From NCBI GenBank assembly GCA_949130495.1, contig CASBWL010000047.1, forward strand, positions 1,545,001 to 1,609,000: 64,000 bases of DNA, read 5' to 3'. This document shows, in pieces, positions 22,308 through 34,264 of the stretch. The number at the start of each line of letters is the position of its first letter. The stretch's first letter is position 1. The position numbers and the translations under genes are program-made. The DNA is from Sambucus nigra. Its lineage: Eukaryota > Streptophyta > Magnoliopsida > Dipsacales > Adoxaceae. The notes under the pieces were generated by a model. That model did no database searches and was not told where the DNA came from. It saw only the letters and a program-made list of their open reading frames with translations.

Positions 22308-23442
22308 TTGTCAGTTGGTTAAAATCGACCATCAAAGGCCGACATGTTTGTTGCAACCGTTGGAGATTCCAGTATGGAAATGGGAAAGCATTTCAATGGA
22401 CTTAATTACAGGCTTGCCTAGATCACTCAGGGGCCATGATTCGATTTGGGTGATTGTCAATCGCTTGACTAAATCGGCACACTTCTTACCGGTGCGTATG
22501 GATTATGATACCGCTCGATATGCCCAACTGTTCATCGAGGAGATCGTTAAACTTCATGGGGTACCTTTAAATATTATCTCCGACCGAGATAAGATATTTG
22601 TGTCCCACTTTTGGTGAATTTTCCAAGAGGCATTGGGGACTGAGTTGAAGTTAAGCTCGTCTTATCATCCTCAAACAAATGGTAAAACTGAGAGGGTAAA
22701 CCAGATGTTGGAGGATATGCTTCGAATGTGCATGCTTGATTTCAAGGGCGGTTGGGAACAATACCTCCCATTGGTTGAGTTTTCTTACAACAACTCATAC
22801 TAATTTACTATTGGAATGGCACCTTATGAAGCTCTGTATGGTCGGCCATGTAGGTCTCCCGCTTGTTGGATGGAAGTGGGCGATAACAAATTCCTTGGAC
22901 CTAAAATGATCCAGGACACTTCTTCAAAGATAGAACTCATTCGAAATCGCATTCGGATAGCTCAAGACCGTCAAAAGAGCTATGCTGATGCGGGTAGGAG
23001 ACATATGGAATTAGAGAGTGGAGACCAAGTTTTGGTGCGAGTGTCACCAATGAAGGGCATTAAGCATTTCGAAAAGAAAGGGAAGCTTGCACCACATTTT
23101 GTTGGACCCTTCCCAGTTATTGTGAAAGTTGGTCCCGTGGCGTATCAACTTGCTTTACCGGAACCTTTGCAACAAATCCACGATGTCTTCCATGTCTCCT
23201 CTTTGAAGAAGTATAAGAGATGCGAGGGTGCCCTTTGGCACATCCCTTTTGAGGATATTGAGTTACAACCTGATGTTTCATATGAAGAACAACCGGTTGC
23301 TATTCTTGAGTATGGGGAGCGCAGGTTAAGGTCTCGTGTGGTGCCCTTGGTGAGAGTCCAATGGAGTCATCACAATGCGAAAGAATCAACGTGGGAACAT
23401 TAGGATGACATGCGAGAGAGATATCCGCATCTCTTCTTATAA
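22308..23442 (+). pseudogene. Integrase and chromodomain-like end, element 2
   Basis: Starts mid-domain at CQLVKIDHQRP, where the LTR of element 1 cut in. It then reads WESISMDLITGLPRS, ISDRDKIFVSHFW, SYHPQTNGKTERVNQ, VGDNKFLGPKMIQD, FHVSSLKKYKRC and RVQWSHHNAKESTWEH, ending MRERYPHLFL. In-frame stops lie at 22616 (TGA), 22801 (TAA) and 23401 (TAG); the first two fit C-to-T changes of CGA and CAA. The upstream part of this element is not in the window. Confidence 0.9.
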
Positions 23443-23473
23443 GGTACGTTTGAATTTTGAGGACAAAATTTCC

Positions 23474-23490
23474 TCATAAGGGGAGGAGTA
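23474..23490 (+). other. Polypurine tract of element 2
   Basis: CATAAGGGGAGGAGTA directly precedes TGTGATAACCC of the LTR. Confidence 0.85.
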
Positions 23491-26167
23491 TGTGATAACC
23501 CTCGCTTATGAGAACATATTTTATATTTATTTACTAGTTATGGTAATTAGATATAAAATGTTGGGTTTTGAATTGAGTACTAACTTAATGAGGAAAAGTT
23601 GATATTTTCTATGAGGTTGCATGTTTACCGTAATTATAGATAATTATGGCCATGTTATGTTTTATAATATCATGAAAATTAAAATGATATTTGTCTTAAT
23701 AATGAGATCGGGACTTAAAATGAATTATAAAATATCCAAATGATAATTTGGAGGCCGTAGTTGAGTCCGGAACGTGCAAGATAGTCAAATAATGTGCCAT
23801 ATTGTATTATGAGGTTTTGGGCATTTTTGACTGATTATGCCTTAAATATGCAGTTGCGTTTTATTTTATCGTGATATCGATTAATTAAGTTGGGATTGTT
23901 GACTAAAGGCACGATTTATGTCTTGGGTAAGTCACTATTCACCTAATTGTATTTCCTAAACCTAGAGAGCTAGAGAGAGGAAGAGAAAGAGTAGAGAGAA
24001 AGAAAAGAGATTGAAGATTTGAGAGGGATTCTTTCTCCTACACCAAGAAAATCTGCAATTGCTGAATTGAGGCAAGTTTACTACTTGCTATTTATGGCTT
24101 AAGATAAATGATTTGTGTGAGAATGGTGTATGGATTATGGTTTATAGTTTAGGGTTTGTATGTTGTATGGTTTTGAATCATTGAAGAATATTTGAATGTT
24201 TATTGATGGTGGTGGTAGTAGTAGTAGCATTTATGTTGTGTAGGTTATAATAAATGAGTTGGCTTTGGGATTAGCTTGAAATAAGAAGTCTTCATCTAGG
24301 TTTGCAGAGACCGGTCGACCGCAGTTCTCAGACAGGTCGACCGGGTATTCGGGAGAGGGTACACTGCATTTCTTTCAAAGGCTTAAAATTATGGCGCGGT
24401 CGACCGCTGTCCCTGACCGGTCGACCGGTCCTACCGAAATAAACTTTCTACTTTTCTTCTTGGGCCAAATCTTAAGACGCGGTCAACCGCGGTATTGGGA
24501 CCGGTCGACCGGTCACCTGTTTTCTTCCCAAACATTTTACTTTCATTCTTTAAATCTTTTCTTTTCATCGGAACTTAGGGACCTTCTTAAATGAAGTAAA
24601 TATAGGGTCTTAGAGTATTAGTTGAGTTGAGTCGACACCCTAGACTCGAAGGGGTTCATCGAGGGTTCACTTTAAGTGGGGGTTTAAAGCAATGTTTAGG
24701 CATTACTTATGTCGTGTAGTTTTATAAGAATTTAGGAAATCTTAAGGTCGAATTTGGAGACTTTAGGAGTAAATGCGAACTAGATCTTACGTGCTGATTT
24801 GAATAAAGTCCAAAAAGGGACATCTGGGAGAAATAACTAAGGGAGTTTAATTATCCTTTGAGGTGTTATGATGATGGGAAGTACTCAACCATAATGCATT
24901 GATAAAGTGTAAAATGGATAAGGTAAATGATAATTTACTAAATCATGTAATGGAAATTAATAAAATGGATATTACACACCTCTGTAAATACCATCTTAAG
25001 GGAAGTCCGAGCGTGAGGTGAAGCCCCCTGGATAATGAATGCAGGGTGGATATAGTCTTAGGCCATATGAGCGCTTGTTTTATATTTTTTTGCGATGGGT
25101 AGGAGATTTCGGGTGTGGTCTTGACTACCCCGCAGGCATATGGACGCTTCCCGACGTTTCGATAGGATCCCAGGTTGTCTTATGTAGGCCCTGGAAGATG
25201 ATGGTTATTTAGAGGCGCATACAGTGGGGAAACTCAGACGGGCGGTCTTAGAATTGTTGTATATATATGTTTATAACTATTCTATTATCGAGTTGGACTC
25301 GATGGAACACTAAAGTCATAAAGAGCAAAGTATATGCCACAAAGAGTATACTATTGAGATAAGTGCCATAAAGAGCACATGATAATAATTGTATTCCTGA
25401 TAAGGAATGGAAAGGAGATAAAAGGAAAATTATGAAAGTTAAAAAAGTCTTATGATTACTTATTTTCCCTTATATAATTGAATTTCACTTTAATAACCAT
25501 TTAACTGCTTTAGTTCCTTACATGATGTTCGCATGCTAGAATATCATCTTTATCATCCATGCTTAATTATTGCTTTCTTGTCATACTTGTCATTTATCTG
25601 GTGATCATATATAACCGGCCTCTGACCCGTTCTTCTTTCTTGTTGTATATGTACATATTATCCGTTCAGGTGTTCCGCCGCAAGGTCGCCCGTAATGACC
25701 GTCCTACCCCTGAGTCTTTCAAGGAGCAGTGACATTTTGCGGGTTTCACGGGATATTTTGTGTAGATGCCTCCATTTTGTTTCTAGCTATGTTCAGTCTT
25801 TATTCGGGCGTGTTGCCGAAATGGTTGTAATTGTATAATGAATGTATTATGTAACACCTGAGACTTAATGTGAATTGTGTAAATTCTATTGACCAATGTT
25901 TCATTCGGTCCTTTTTTTTTTATTGTTGGTCTATATATATATATCTGATTGTGGGAATTTCCACCCTCTTTTCTATTATGGGCTGTTGAAAATTCTTTCT
26001 TTAAATTACAAACTAAAATTTTCGATAACCCGTTTTCTGGAATATAGTGTGGTTATTCCGTATACTTCTTATGTTGTTGTGATGCTGAGAATGATATCTA
26101 TCCATGATTCCTGTTTTATCAGGGTATCGGGCTGGCCACCCCTTATTTCGGATTGCGGGTTGTCACA
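23491..26167 (+). mobile_element. 3' LTR of element 2, subfamily I
   Basis: 2677 bp from TGTGATAACCCTCGC to GCGGGTTGTCACA. The first 800 bp align with the reverse complement of 14807-14000, yet its palindrome array is of the GTCGAC type. M0 at 24069-24077 (GAGGCAAGT), M1 at 24990-25255, M3 CTGACCCGT near 25622, and CAG/GTGTTCC at 25669. Confidence 0.9.
24314..24509. repeat. Phased palindrome array, GTCGAC type (element 2)
   Basis: GTCGAC centres at 24316.5, 24338.5, 24401.5, 24422.5, 24484.5 (GTCAAC) and 24506.5; spacings 22, 63, 21, 62 and 22 bp. The best copy is the perfect 16-mer GACCGGTCGACCGGTC; GCGGTCGACCGC is a perfect 12-mer. Confidence 0.92.
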
Positions 26168-27940
26168 TATAATAAGCCGAAGAAGATAATATTTTACTGT
26201 ATTTTGGAAGTGATACTCAATAAACAAACATTAAATTCATACAGTATAGAATGGGAGCGTTATATTTCTCTTTCATAAAGTCATGGGTTTTGATATGTAC
26301 CTTGTTTGTATGAGACTTGTGAATAAAGATACCACTTGTACATATCAGCTAGTTTCGTATAAATGAACTGTTTTCACCAAAAAGAATATGGCAACTACAA
26401 AGATTGAGTTTTTAGACTCGTTAGGAATTGTATTTGGAAAATAAACAGTCGACAAAGAGTAATTAGACTCATTGTTAGCAAATTCATGTCAAAATCACCT
26501 TCACTAAGTCCAAACTCACTAAGCCTTCGATATTTTACATATCATGTCCTATCAGGTTTGTATTTTGTTTGGACCATGTTCATATCATTTTTTTACGGGT
26601 CATATCGTGTAGTTATAGTAAAAAATTAATCAAAACTTGATTCGATAAGTTGTCGTCTGTTGCAGATCCATCAATTAGGAATCCGATTTGGTCATGGCTC
26701 CACCCAAACCAGTTAAAAAAGTGATAGGATAATGTCTTGGGAACGGGTGGTATATCAATATGCTTCTCCCACTATTAAGGCAACATGGTTCACACAACAA
26801 AATAATCAAAATTAGTGCATGTTTGTTTTAAGTTCCACACTATAAAACATTCCAAAAACACCTTAATATGAAGTGTGACGCAACAATTTCTCAGTTAATC
26901 TCAGCAACAAGTCAGAAGTAAAGGAGTTAGTTTTCAAACATCTAATAACAATTTGAAAGGGTGTAATATCTCATCAAACTACCCAAAATGAAATGAAGGA
27001 GAAGTTACACATATCATATCACGTTATCTTGAATTATACTAATTAGATAGAAAAAGTATGAAATAAGGAAATATCAGAATGATGGCTTTGTATCAAAAAA
27101 TATATTTGTGACATAGCATAACTATCAAAAAACAATTTATTTTGTTTCAAATTTATGTAAAGTTAAAGAAATATGTGTTATTGCTCTTTCAAAATACCAT
27201 GCAAACAGTAAATAAAAAACAATTTTTGACAGCCTTTGGTTTTCTTAAGGCTCATAATATTTTTGGCTCTAATTTCACATATATATTTATCTTAACTTAT
27301 AAGTTATGATAGCCCAAACAGAACTTGTTTAGTATTAATATTATTGTACTTATTTTAAATTTCCAACTCACCCATTTAATTTGTTCTAATTATAAAATTG
27401 GGCATAATCAACGGAAATAATGGAATAAAAAATGATCGAAAAGTGAAGCTTCATATATGTATTCCAATGATATATGGATAGATCCATTTGACCTATTTGA
27501 TTAAAAAGAGGAATGCTATAGGAACCAGTTAAATGCATCGGAATACCCCCACCGGCTGATGTGGCTAACTGAGTTGGGAAGCACCCACACAAGTAAATAA
27601 GCCTAAACCAAGAGAAATGTTTCTTGCGTGGCCTGATAATGATGTTTATCCAAACAACAATTCCATTTGGGAGTTAAAAACACATCCAAATCATTAATTT
27701 TTTGTTTGTAAAATATAACTTTCAAGTTAAAAAAAAAGTAGTATAATCAAAAATCATAAATACACGTTATATATAAATATATGTAACAAAACATATGTTA
27801 AAATTATGTTTTAAAATTAGATAAGACAAGACACGAAATCATTTGTTTTACTTAACACAGACAAATTAAAAATTTACACAATGCGAGTATGAATCATCTA
27901 GTTTTTAACAAACAAGATGACGATCCAAATAAAAAAGGGA
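26168..27940. repeat. Block D, copy beta, with unmatched left part
   Basis: 26600-27940 matches 38572-39716 (for example TTTGGTCATGGCTCCACCCA and GTGTAATATCTCATCAAACT). 26168-26600 has no match in the window and no recognisable feature. A 68-codon minus-strand frame at 27386-27592 is also open in copy gamma, but I see no known protein. Confidence 0.65.
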
Positions 27941-28858
27941 GCGCGGATCCGCATCATTTAATGGATCTGGGTTGGCGCCACAAATCGGTTTTAAAACCTT
28001 TTTTTTATTTTGATAATCACTGCTTTTTTAAAAGTTTGATAAAAAAATCTTTTGCTTCTGTCAAAACTGTTTTTTATTGTTACAAACATCTTTTTGCTAA
28101 AAAAAATGTTTTTCCTTTTGTTTTTGTTGTGTCGTGTCATATGTGTCGGTTGAGATATGCTGACATGACGTGTTTGATTGGTAATTGTCTTATGAACATG
28201 GGGTCACGCCAGTGATAATAACCAGTGTCACGATCGCCACAATACATTTTTTAAAAATAAATATAGTTGTTGCCTTCTAAAAAAAAGAGGAAAATGCAGT
28301 TTTAATGAAAACTAAACAAAAATAAATAAAAAATATTTTAACCAAAATACATTTTTTTAACTAGTTTAAACACAAAAAATAGTTCTTAACCCCAAAAAAA
28401 ACAGCTTGACCGAAACATAAAAACACGTTTTTTATCGAAGTAAAAAAAGTTTGACCCAAGAGAAACAAGTTTGAAACATGTCAACGTCAATTTATATGTG
28501 TCGATCGCGACACTGGTTATTGTTTGTGGATCGCAACACGTGATGTTAGTGGATCGCAACTGACACAAATGACACGACATGACACGACATGAAAAAAACA
28601 AAAGAAAAACATTTTTTTAGCAAAAATCGTTCTTATGAATAAAAAACAATTTTGACAAATATAATAGATTTTTTTAAAGAAAATAGAGTTTCTTAAACTA
28701 GTTTTAACAAAAAAAATAGATTTTAGGGAGAAAAAAAGAACAACTTTATCGAAAATAAATAAATAACTGTTTTTATCAAAGTAAAAAAAATGTTTTAAAA
28801 TCGATTTGTTAGTGCCACTACCGCGATCCCACATCCTTTAAATGATGCAGATCCGCGC
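27941..28858. mobile_element. Foldback element A, copy beta
   Basis: Left end GCGCGGATCCGCATCATTTA and right end TAAATGATGCAGATCCGCGC are inverted repeats that continue inward (GCGCCACAAATCGG against CCGATTTGT/AATCGATTTGTT). Inner arms again contain TGTCGTGTCATATGTGTCGG opposed to ATGACACGACATGACACGAC. No coding capacity. Confidence 0.75.
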
Positions 28859-28859
28859 C

Positions 28860-29229
28860 GACGACAATAACCGCTGCCTACAACATGAACATGTCTAAAT
28901 GAAAAATGGCATAATGGGAACTCTTATTTAGGCAAAAAATATATATTTTGTGTTGTGTCGTATTTTAATTGATTCGTGCTCATCTAAATAAAAATAAGAA
29001 TTTGTGTTACCGTGTTTCATTTTTAATTGGTCGTGTTAGTGTTAGGTACAAAAATGTGAAGGTCATGTTCTGTTTTAATTGGTTTGTAACAGTGTTAGAT
29101 AAATAAAAAACTGTATATTTCGTATTGTGTTGCATTTTATTTGATTCATGCTCATGTTTAAAAAAATAGGAATTGATGTTGTCTAGTGTTATTTTTAAAT
29201 GGTCATGTCTGTGTTTGGTAAATAAAAAT
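28860..29229. repeat. Degenerate tandem repeat T, copy beta
   Basis: Same TTTTAATTGGTCGTG and AAGGTCATGTTCTG words as 7200-7640. Confidence 0.6.
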
Positions 29230-29685
29230 GAGGGTCATATTCTAATTTAATTTGTTTGAGATCGTGTTAGATAAATAAAATAAAAATATTATTGTGTCAT
29301 ATTTTAATTGAGTCTTCTTCATATTTAGAGATTAATTTATAATATTTTAAAATTATTTATTTGAAATTAAATGAAAATTAGAATAACAGAGAAAATATTA
29401 GTTATGATTAAAATTTCTTCCATTAAACTCCAATCAATCCAACAAGATAAATAAAGAAGATAAATTATTATGACAAATCATCTTGTTCTAAATTGAAGTG
29501 GCATGCCATGTCAGCCAGTTGGGTTAGTGGGTAAGCTTTTGCCGGTACATAAAGCAATTTCTCTAAATGAAAAATATCACAAATATTTTTTATACAATAT
29601 AAAATTTCATCTCAAAACTATTTTTTTCCTAGATAGATTGTGAAAAAAAATTAATTCTGCATTACGTAATTTAATTCAGACATTA
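29230..29685. repeat. Block E, single copy in beta
   Basis: About 450 bp. In beta there is only one E, joined directly to block F, whereas gamma has two E copies around the B-C segment. Confidence 0.75.
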
Positions 29686-30101
29686 GTAAAAGAATAACTA
29701 CACGCAGATTGCATCGTTATTAAAAAAAAGTTTCCAACAAAGAAATAAAGCTTAAAAAATACAAACCAAATAAATCTTGAGTCAGGGAGAAAGTTATTAA
29801 CATGTAGTAAATTCATGTAATATTAGAGAATGGGAACATAGATTCATAACATCCATGTATTGAAACAGATCCAAACAAAAATTGCCCAAAAATACAAATA
29901 TGCTTTTACCAATTTCAAAAATTTATTATCCCACGAACACCATTTCAATCATTGACACCAAACCCAAATACATTTCCCACCACATTATTCATATATAAAA
30001 TATAAATATATAAGCTAGCCTTGGATAATAGAAGCACCCATGCCGCATCAAATACTAACTTTAACGGGTTCCTCTTTGTTAAGATTCAATTCATCATTTT
30101 C
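29686..30101. repeat. Block F, copy beta
   Basis: Matches 48511-48870 (AGAATAACTACACGCAGATT, CATGTAGTAAATTCATGTAA). It lies downstream of the Lys/Glu-rich ORF and may hold its 3' region. Confidence 0.7.
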
Positions 30102-30512
30102 CTATTTGATCCCATTCTTCATAGTTTCATTTCCAATCATTTCATCTACCTCCAAATTTTCTTCATTTTCGGACACTGCCAACTCATCTTTTTTATCAGT
30201 CGTGCCATCTTTTTTCCCAATCATAGCATTTTTTTCATTCTCCTCCATAACCAACCCCTCATTTTTTATAGGCACTCCATCTTTTTTCTCAATGATTTCA
30301 TTTTCTTTATTTTCAATATGCACATCCTCTTTTGCCTCAATCTTAGATTTTTCCTCATATGTGGGCATGAGTTCCTTATTCTCAATAGCAACTTCATTTT
30401 GGTTGGTTTCTTTGAGATTCTTATTTTCCCCTTCTTTTGGCATGACCTCCTCATCTATCTTGAAGTTTGACACATTCACCTCATTTGAACGGCAATAGTT
30501 GTTTTTCTCCAT
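30102..30512 (-). CDS. Lys/Glu-rich hydrophilic ORF G, copy beta
   Basis: 136 codons from ATG at 30512, starting MEKNNYCRSNEVNVSNFKI. Very rich in Lys, Glu, Asn and Asp, with repeats of the type KKDGxxIKNExLVMEENEKN. No signal peptide or membrane segment; likely disordered or coiled coil. A TATAAATA stands about 80 bp upstream. The TAG ending this copy corresponds to GAG in copy gamma, so it lacks the last 16 codons or so of the longer version. I do not recognise the family. It may be a small gene carried by the repeat, or a remnant. Confidence 0.45.
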   Translation of the reverse strand: MEKNNYCRSNEVNVSNFKIDEEVMPKEGENKNLKETNQNEVAIENKELMPTYEEKSKIEAKEDVHIENKENEIIEKKDGVPIKNEGLVMEENEKNAMIGKKDGTTDKKDELAVSENEENLEVDEMIGNETMKNGIK

Positions 30513-30588
30513 CTATGCTCTCTAAACTCACAAAGAACAATAATAAAATGTTGGCCAAAGGGATATGTAGAATCGATGTGCGTTGGCT

Positions 30589-30596
30589 TATTTATA
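30589..30596 (-). promoter_or_regulatory. TATA-box-like site upstream of ORF G
   Basis: TATAAATA on the minus strand, 77-84 bp before the ATG, with GC-richer sequence just downstream. It fits a plant TATA box with a 5' UTR of about 50 bp. The equivalent position in copy gamma has been removed by an LTR insertion. Confidence 0.45.
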
Positions 30597-30953
30597 AAAA
30601 CAGTTAGCCCTTTTGCATTCTCTTAACTTTAATACATATAAAAATAGTTAGCCCTTTTGCATTCTCTTAACTTTAATGCATATGGGTGGAAGACCAACAA
30701 GTTAACGTTTGAGAGAAATGTAAGATTTGGAAAGCCAAAAGGTTATTCGTAATTGAGTAAATCACTTTATTTTGAAGCGGGAATGACTATAGACGTCTTA
30801 GTGGGCACTCTTTTTTATCAGGGGTGTTATATATTTTTTTAATTAATTCAATCATATATTATTTGACAATTGATTAAATATAACTTTTATTATGAAGACA
30901 TGACAGTTGATTAAATATTATTTGGCAATTGATTAAATAACTTTTATTTGACA
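30594..30953. repeat. Block H, copy beta, with internal tandem duplications
   Basis: TAGCCCTTTTGCATTCTC is present twice, about 50 bp apart (30608 and 30651), and a TTTGACAATTGATTAAATA word twice near 30866 and 30920. The rest parallels 4785-5060. It ends at the deletion junction with element 3. Confidence 0.7.
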
Positions 30954-31350
30954 AGGAGTAACGGTCATCACCGACATGAATGCTCTCACCCCCGCATCCT
31001 CCTGACTGAGTTCCTTGCATTTAGCTTTCCAAACCTCAGCTAATTCTCCACCGGGCTTCCTACTCAAGGCATCTGCTACAACGTTAGCCTTACCCAGATG
31101 ATAATGAATATCAAATTGATAATCTTTCACGAACTCTAACCATCGGCACTGTCGCATATTCAAGTCCTTCTGTGAAAATAAATATTGCAGTGATTTGTGG
31201 TCCGTGAAAAGACTAAACTTCTCTCCCAAGAGATAATGCCTCCATATCTTCAAGGCAAAGACAACTGCGGCTAGTTCTAAGTCATGCACCGGATAGTTTC
31301 TTTCATGGGGCTTCAACTTGCGGGAAGCATAAGCGATAGCCCATCTCTCT
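30954..31350 (-). pseudogene. RNase H domain, element 3
   Basis: Starts (element sense) with [57 protein letters not shown] and [15 protein letters not shown]. It ends abruptly at the spacer before integrase (FMSVMTVTP), where block H takes over: integrase, polypurine tract and 3' LTR are all deleted. A stop near 31354 separates it from the RT. Confidence 0.9.
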
Positions 31351-31352
31351 TG

Positions 31353-32402
31353 CTAAAGTACACCTTCTAATCCTTGAAAAGATGCATTGGTGAAGACTAA
31401 ATATTCTAATCCCAGTTTTTGCAATGCAAGGACTGGGGCCAAAGTCAATCTTTCTTTAAGCTCATCAAATGCAGCTTGGCAAGAATTATCCCAAATAAAT
31501 CTCACCGCTTTACGGGTCAAATTTGTCAAAGGGCTAGCAATTTTAGAGAAACCCTTAATGAACCGACGGTAATAACCCGCCAAACCTAGAAAAATGCGAA
31601 CCTCGGTAGGTGTCATTGGCTGACCCCACTCCCACACCGCAGCCACCTTGCCCGGATCGACTGATACACCCTGGGACGTCACCACATGACCCAAAAATTG
31701 TACCTCCTGTAACCAAAATCCACACTTCTCGAACTTGGCATACAGTTTATGGTCCCATAATCTCTTTAGGACCAACCTTAAATGCATAGCATGATCTGAT
31801 TCTGTTCGATAATAGACTAAAATGTCATCGATGAACACAATAACTAATTGGTCCAGGAAATCCCGAAACACTCTATTCATGAGGTCCATAAATACAGCAG
31901 GGGAATTGGTTAGTCCAAAGGGCATAACCAAGAATGCATAGGACCCGTACCTTTTTAGAAAAGCACTCTTGGATACATCCTCCTCCCATATCCTCAATTG
32001 GTGATACCCCGTCCTCAAATCCATTTTGGAGAAGTATACCGCTCCTCGAAGTTGATCAAACAAGTCATCGATACGAGGTAAATGGTATTTATTCCGGATG
32101 TTGACCTTATTCAATTCTCTATTGTCCACACACAACCGGAGAGAACCATCTCTTTTGTTAATAAACAACACTGGAGCACCCCACGATGATGTGCTACGCC
32201 AAATAAATGCCTGCTCCAATAACTTCTGAATTTTATCTCGTAGCTCCCTCATTTCAATAGGAGCCATTCGATATTGAGACCTCGCAATAGGCCTCGTTCC
32301 TGGCGCTAAATCAATTACAAACTCAATCTCACGGCTAGGAGGTAAACCCGGTATTTCCCGGAAAACCTCCTCAAAGTCATTCACAACCGAAATATAATCC
32401 AA
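31353..32402 (-). pseudogene. Reverse transcriptase, element 3 (long open frame)
   Basis: 349 codons without a stop, the longest frame in the window. Blocks: [86 protein letters not shown] (intact catalytic FIDD), [16 protein letters not shown] and [17 protein letters not shown]. It is better preserved than element 1, so the element is younger or has decayed more slowly. Confidence 0.9.
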
Positions 32403-32426
32403 GGGAACATTTACATCCCTAGAAGT

Positions 32427-32873
32427 CTACTCGATAATGCAATACAAATAAGTACTAGTACTCCCCTCTAAACGAGGTAAAACTACTAGGAACATTTCTT
32501 GTCCCGGAACGACGAAGACTATACTCTTCCCGTAGTAATTTACTATAGCATGATACTTCATAAGCCAATCCATACCCAAAATCATGTCATACCCGACAAT
32601 GTCCAGGACGAGTAAATCGGCCTCAAAACATAAATTACCAAGAGAGATTTCTATATTTTTAAAAATAAAGAAGATGAGTGAACCATCACCCATAGAGGAC
32701 TCCACACTAGTAAAAGTTCTTTCAGCAGATTTAATCAACTCAGTGGTCTGAGCAAAGCTCCTAGAAATGATTGAATGCGTTGCACCAATATCAAATAAAA
32801 GACGACCCATATGTCCCTGAATAAGGAACTTACCCTCAATTGCTGGCGGTGCCGGAGGAGCTGGCGAAAGCAT
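32427..32873 (-). pseudogene. Aspartic protease, element 3
   Basis: 149 codons. LLFDIGATHSIIS holds the active-site position as DIG rather than DTG/DSG, followed by FEADLLVLDIVGYDMILGM and DWLMKYHAIVNYYG. One stop divides it from the RT frame and one from gag, so Gag-Pol is no longer continuous. Confidence 0.88.
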
Positions 32874-32969
32874 AGCATCCCGATTATGATAGACCCTACC
32901 GTACTGTAACTGACCCTGTTGTGGAGGAGCAACTGGGTTAGGTACCTATGGAGGGAACTGAACATACGG

Positions 32970-34094
32970 CTACTGTGGAGCTCGAGGAAACTGTCCCCCA
33001 ATCAGCTGAGGACATTCCTTCTTATAGTGACCCTCTTCCCCGCATTGGAAACACCGAAATATCATATTTTCGGCATTTCGACCACGATTATTTATAAATT
33101 GATTCACACCTTGGCCTTGCTGGCCTCTACCACCCTGACCACCACGGCCTACTTGTTGTTGTGGGGCACCCTGGCCGTGCCTATTATTATGGTTCCCCAA
33201 ATTAAACCCACTAGAACGTTGCTTCTTCGACAAGTCCCCCTGTTGGGGATCCCTTTCTTTCTGTTTACTGATTGAAGGTTGGGATGAAGGAAAGACTCCT
33301 CCTCCAATCCCACTACCTCCCGGCCTTCCCGCTCCCCCCACTGCGGAAGTCTTCTTGCCACTTTGCAAAAATGATCTATGCTCTTGGCAGTGTAGTAAAG
33401 CTTCATTCATCACTTCCCCAAAAGTCTGTAAAGCCGGATTACCCAGCAAGTGTTGCCGGATTCTCCAGTTCAACCCTCTCATGAACTTAGAAACTTTCTT
33501 TTCTTAGGGAGTCACTTCATCTGGTACAAAACTTGCTAAACGAGTGAATTCCTCCTCATATTCCACTATTGACCTCTCCCCTTGCACAAGGTCCTGCAAC
33601 TTCCTTATCATCTCCCCTTGAATTGCGGGAGGAAAGTACTTATGATTGAACAAAACCCATAATTCAGAGATCGACATGGTATCCCTCTGTTTTGGCGTAG
33701 TCACGGACTCCCACCAGTGTAATGCAGCCCCAACCAGTTTAAAAGTAGCAGGGACTTGCTTCCTGTCCTTACCACACTCCACCATACGTAGATGGAGTTG
33801 TATATCTTTCTTCCATTGATTCGCCTTTATAACATATGCGCTCCCGTCAAATTCCGTGAGCTGAACCTTTAGAAAAGATTCCCTAGCTCTCTCTCACAAA
33901 GAAGGTCCGGTAGGAACTTGGGCATCTTGAGCTCTTCGTTGAGCGTGTGGCGCTTGTTGGGCCACTGCTGTCATAGCTGCATTAACTTCTTGAGCTACTA
34001 TATTCGCCACATCCGCAGCATTGAATGTTCCTTGTGGGGGCGGGGGAGGACCAACATCCTCATCTATTGCTGGGCAACCTCTTTTAGGCGGCAT
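32970..34094 (-). pseudogene. Gag polyprotein, element 3
   Basis: Starts at ATG 34094 with MPPKRGCPAIDEDV and a run of prolines. The capsid part (33504-33785) contains LHWWESVTTPKQRDTMSISE and GERSIVEYEEEFTRLASFVP. A Gly/Gln-rich stretch precedes the zinc knuckle FRCFQCGEEGHYKKECP (C-x2-C-x4-H-x4-C, intact). Stops near 33500 and 33895 break the frame. Gag would form the particle that packages element RNA. Confidence 0.9.
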
Positions 34095-34251
34095 ATGAGA
34101 TGGAGAAATAATTGAGTTAGAATTCTACTTAAAACATTCTACTTTGCAGAATATCGTAAGCACATGCAACAAAGCAGTCCTAACATTAGGCTCTATATAA
34201 AAAACGCAACGTGACAAGTCCACAAAGATCCAAAAGAGTCTAGAACCAGAT

Positions 34252-34264
34252 GCTTTGATACTAT
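34252..34264 (-). other. Degenerate primer binding site, element 3
   Basis: Minus strand ATAGTATCAAAGC lies at the LTR end; compared with TGGTATCAGAGC in element 1 it has two substitutions. It marks 34266-38571 as the 5' LTR. Confidence 0.7.

Noticed and set aside
30021..30498. Long plus-strand frames (and 48657-49349)
   Set aside because: They are antisense shadows of the Lys/Glu-rich ORF; the Phe/Ser/Ile-rich translation mirrors Lys/Glu codons.
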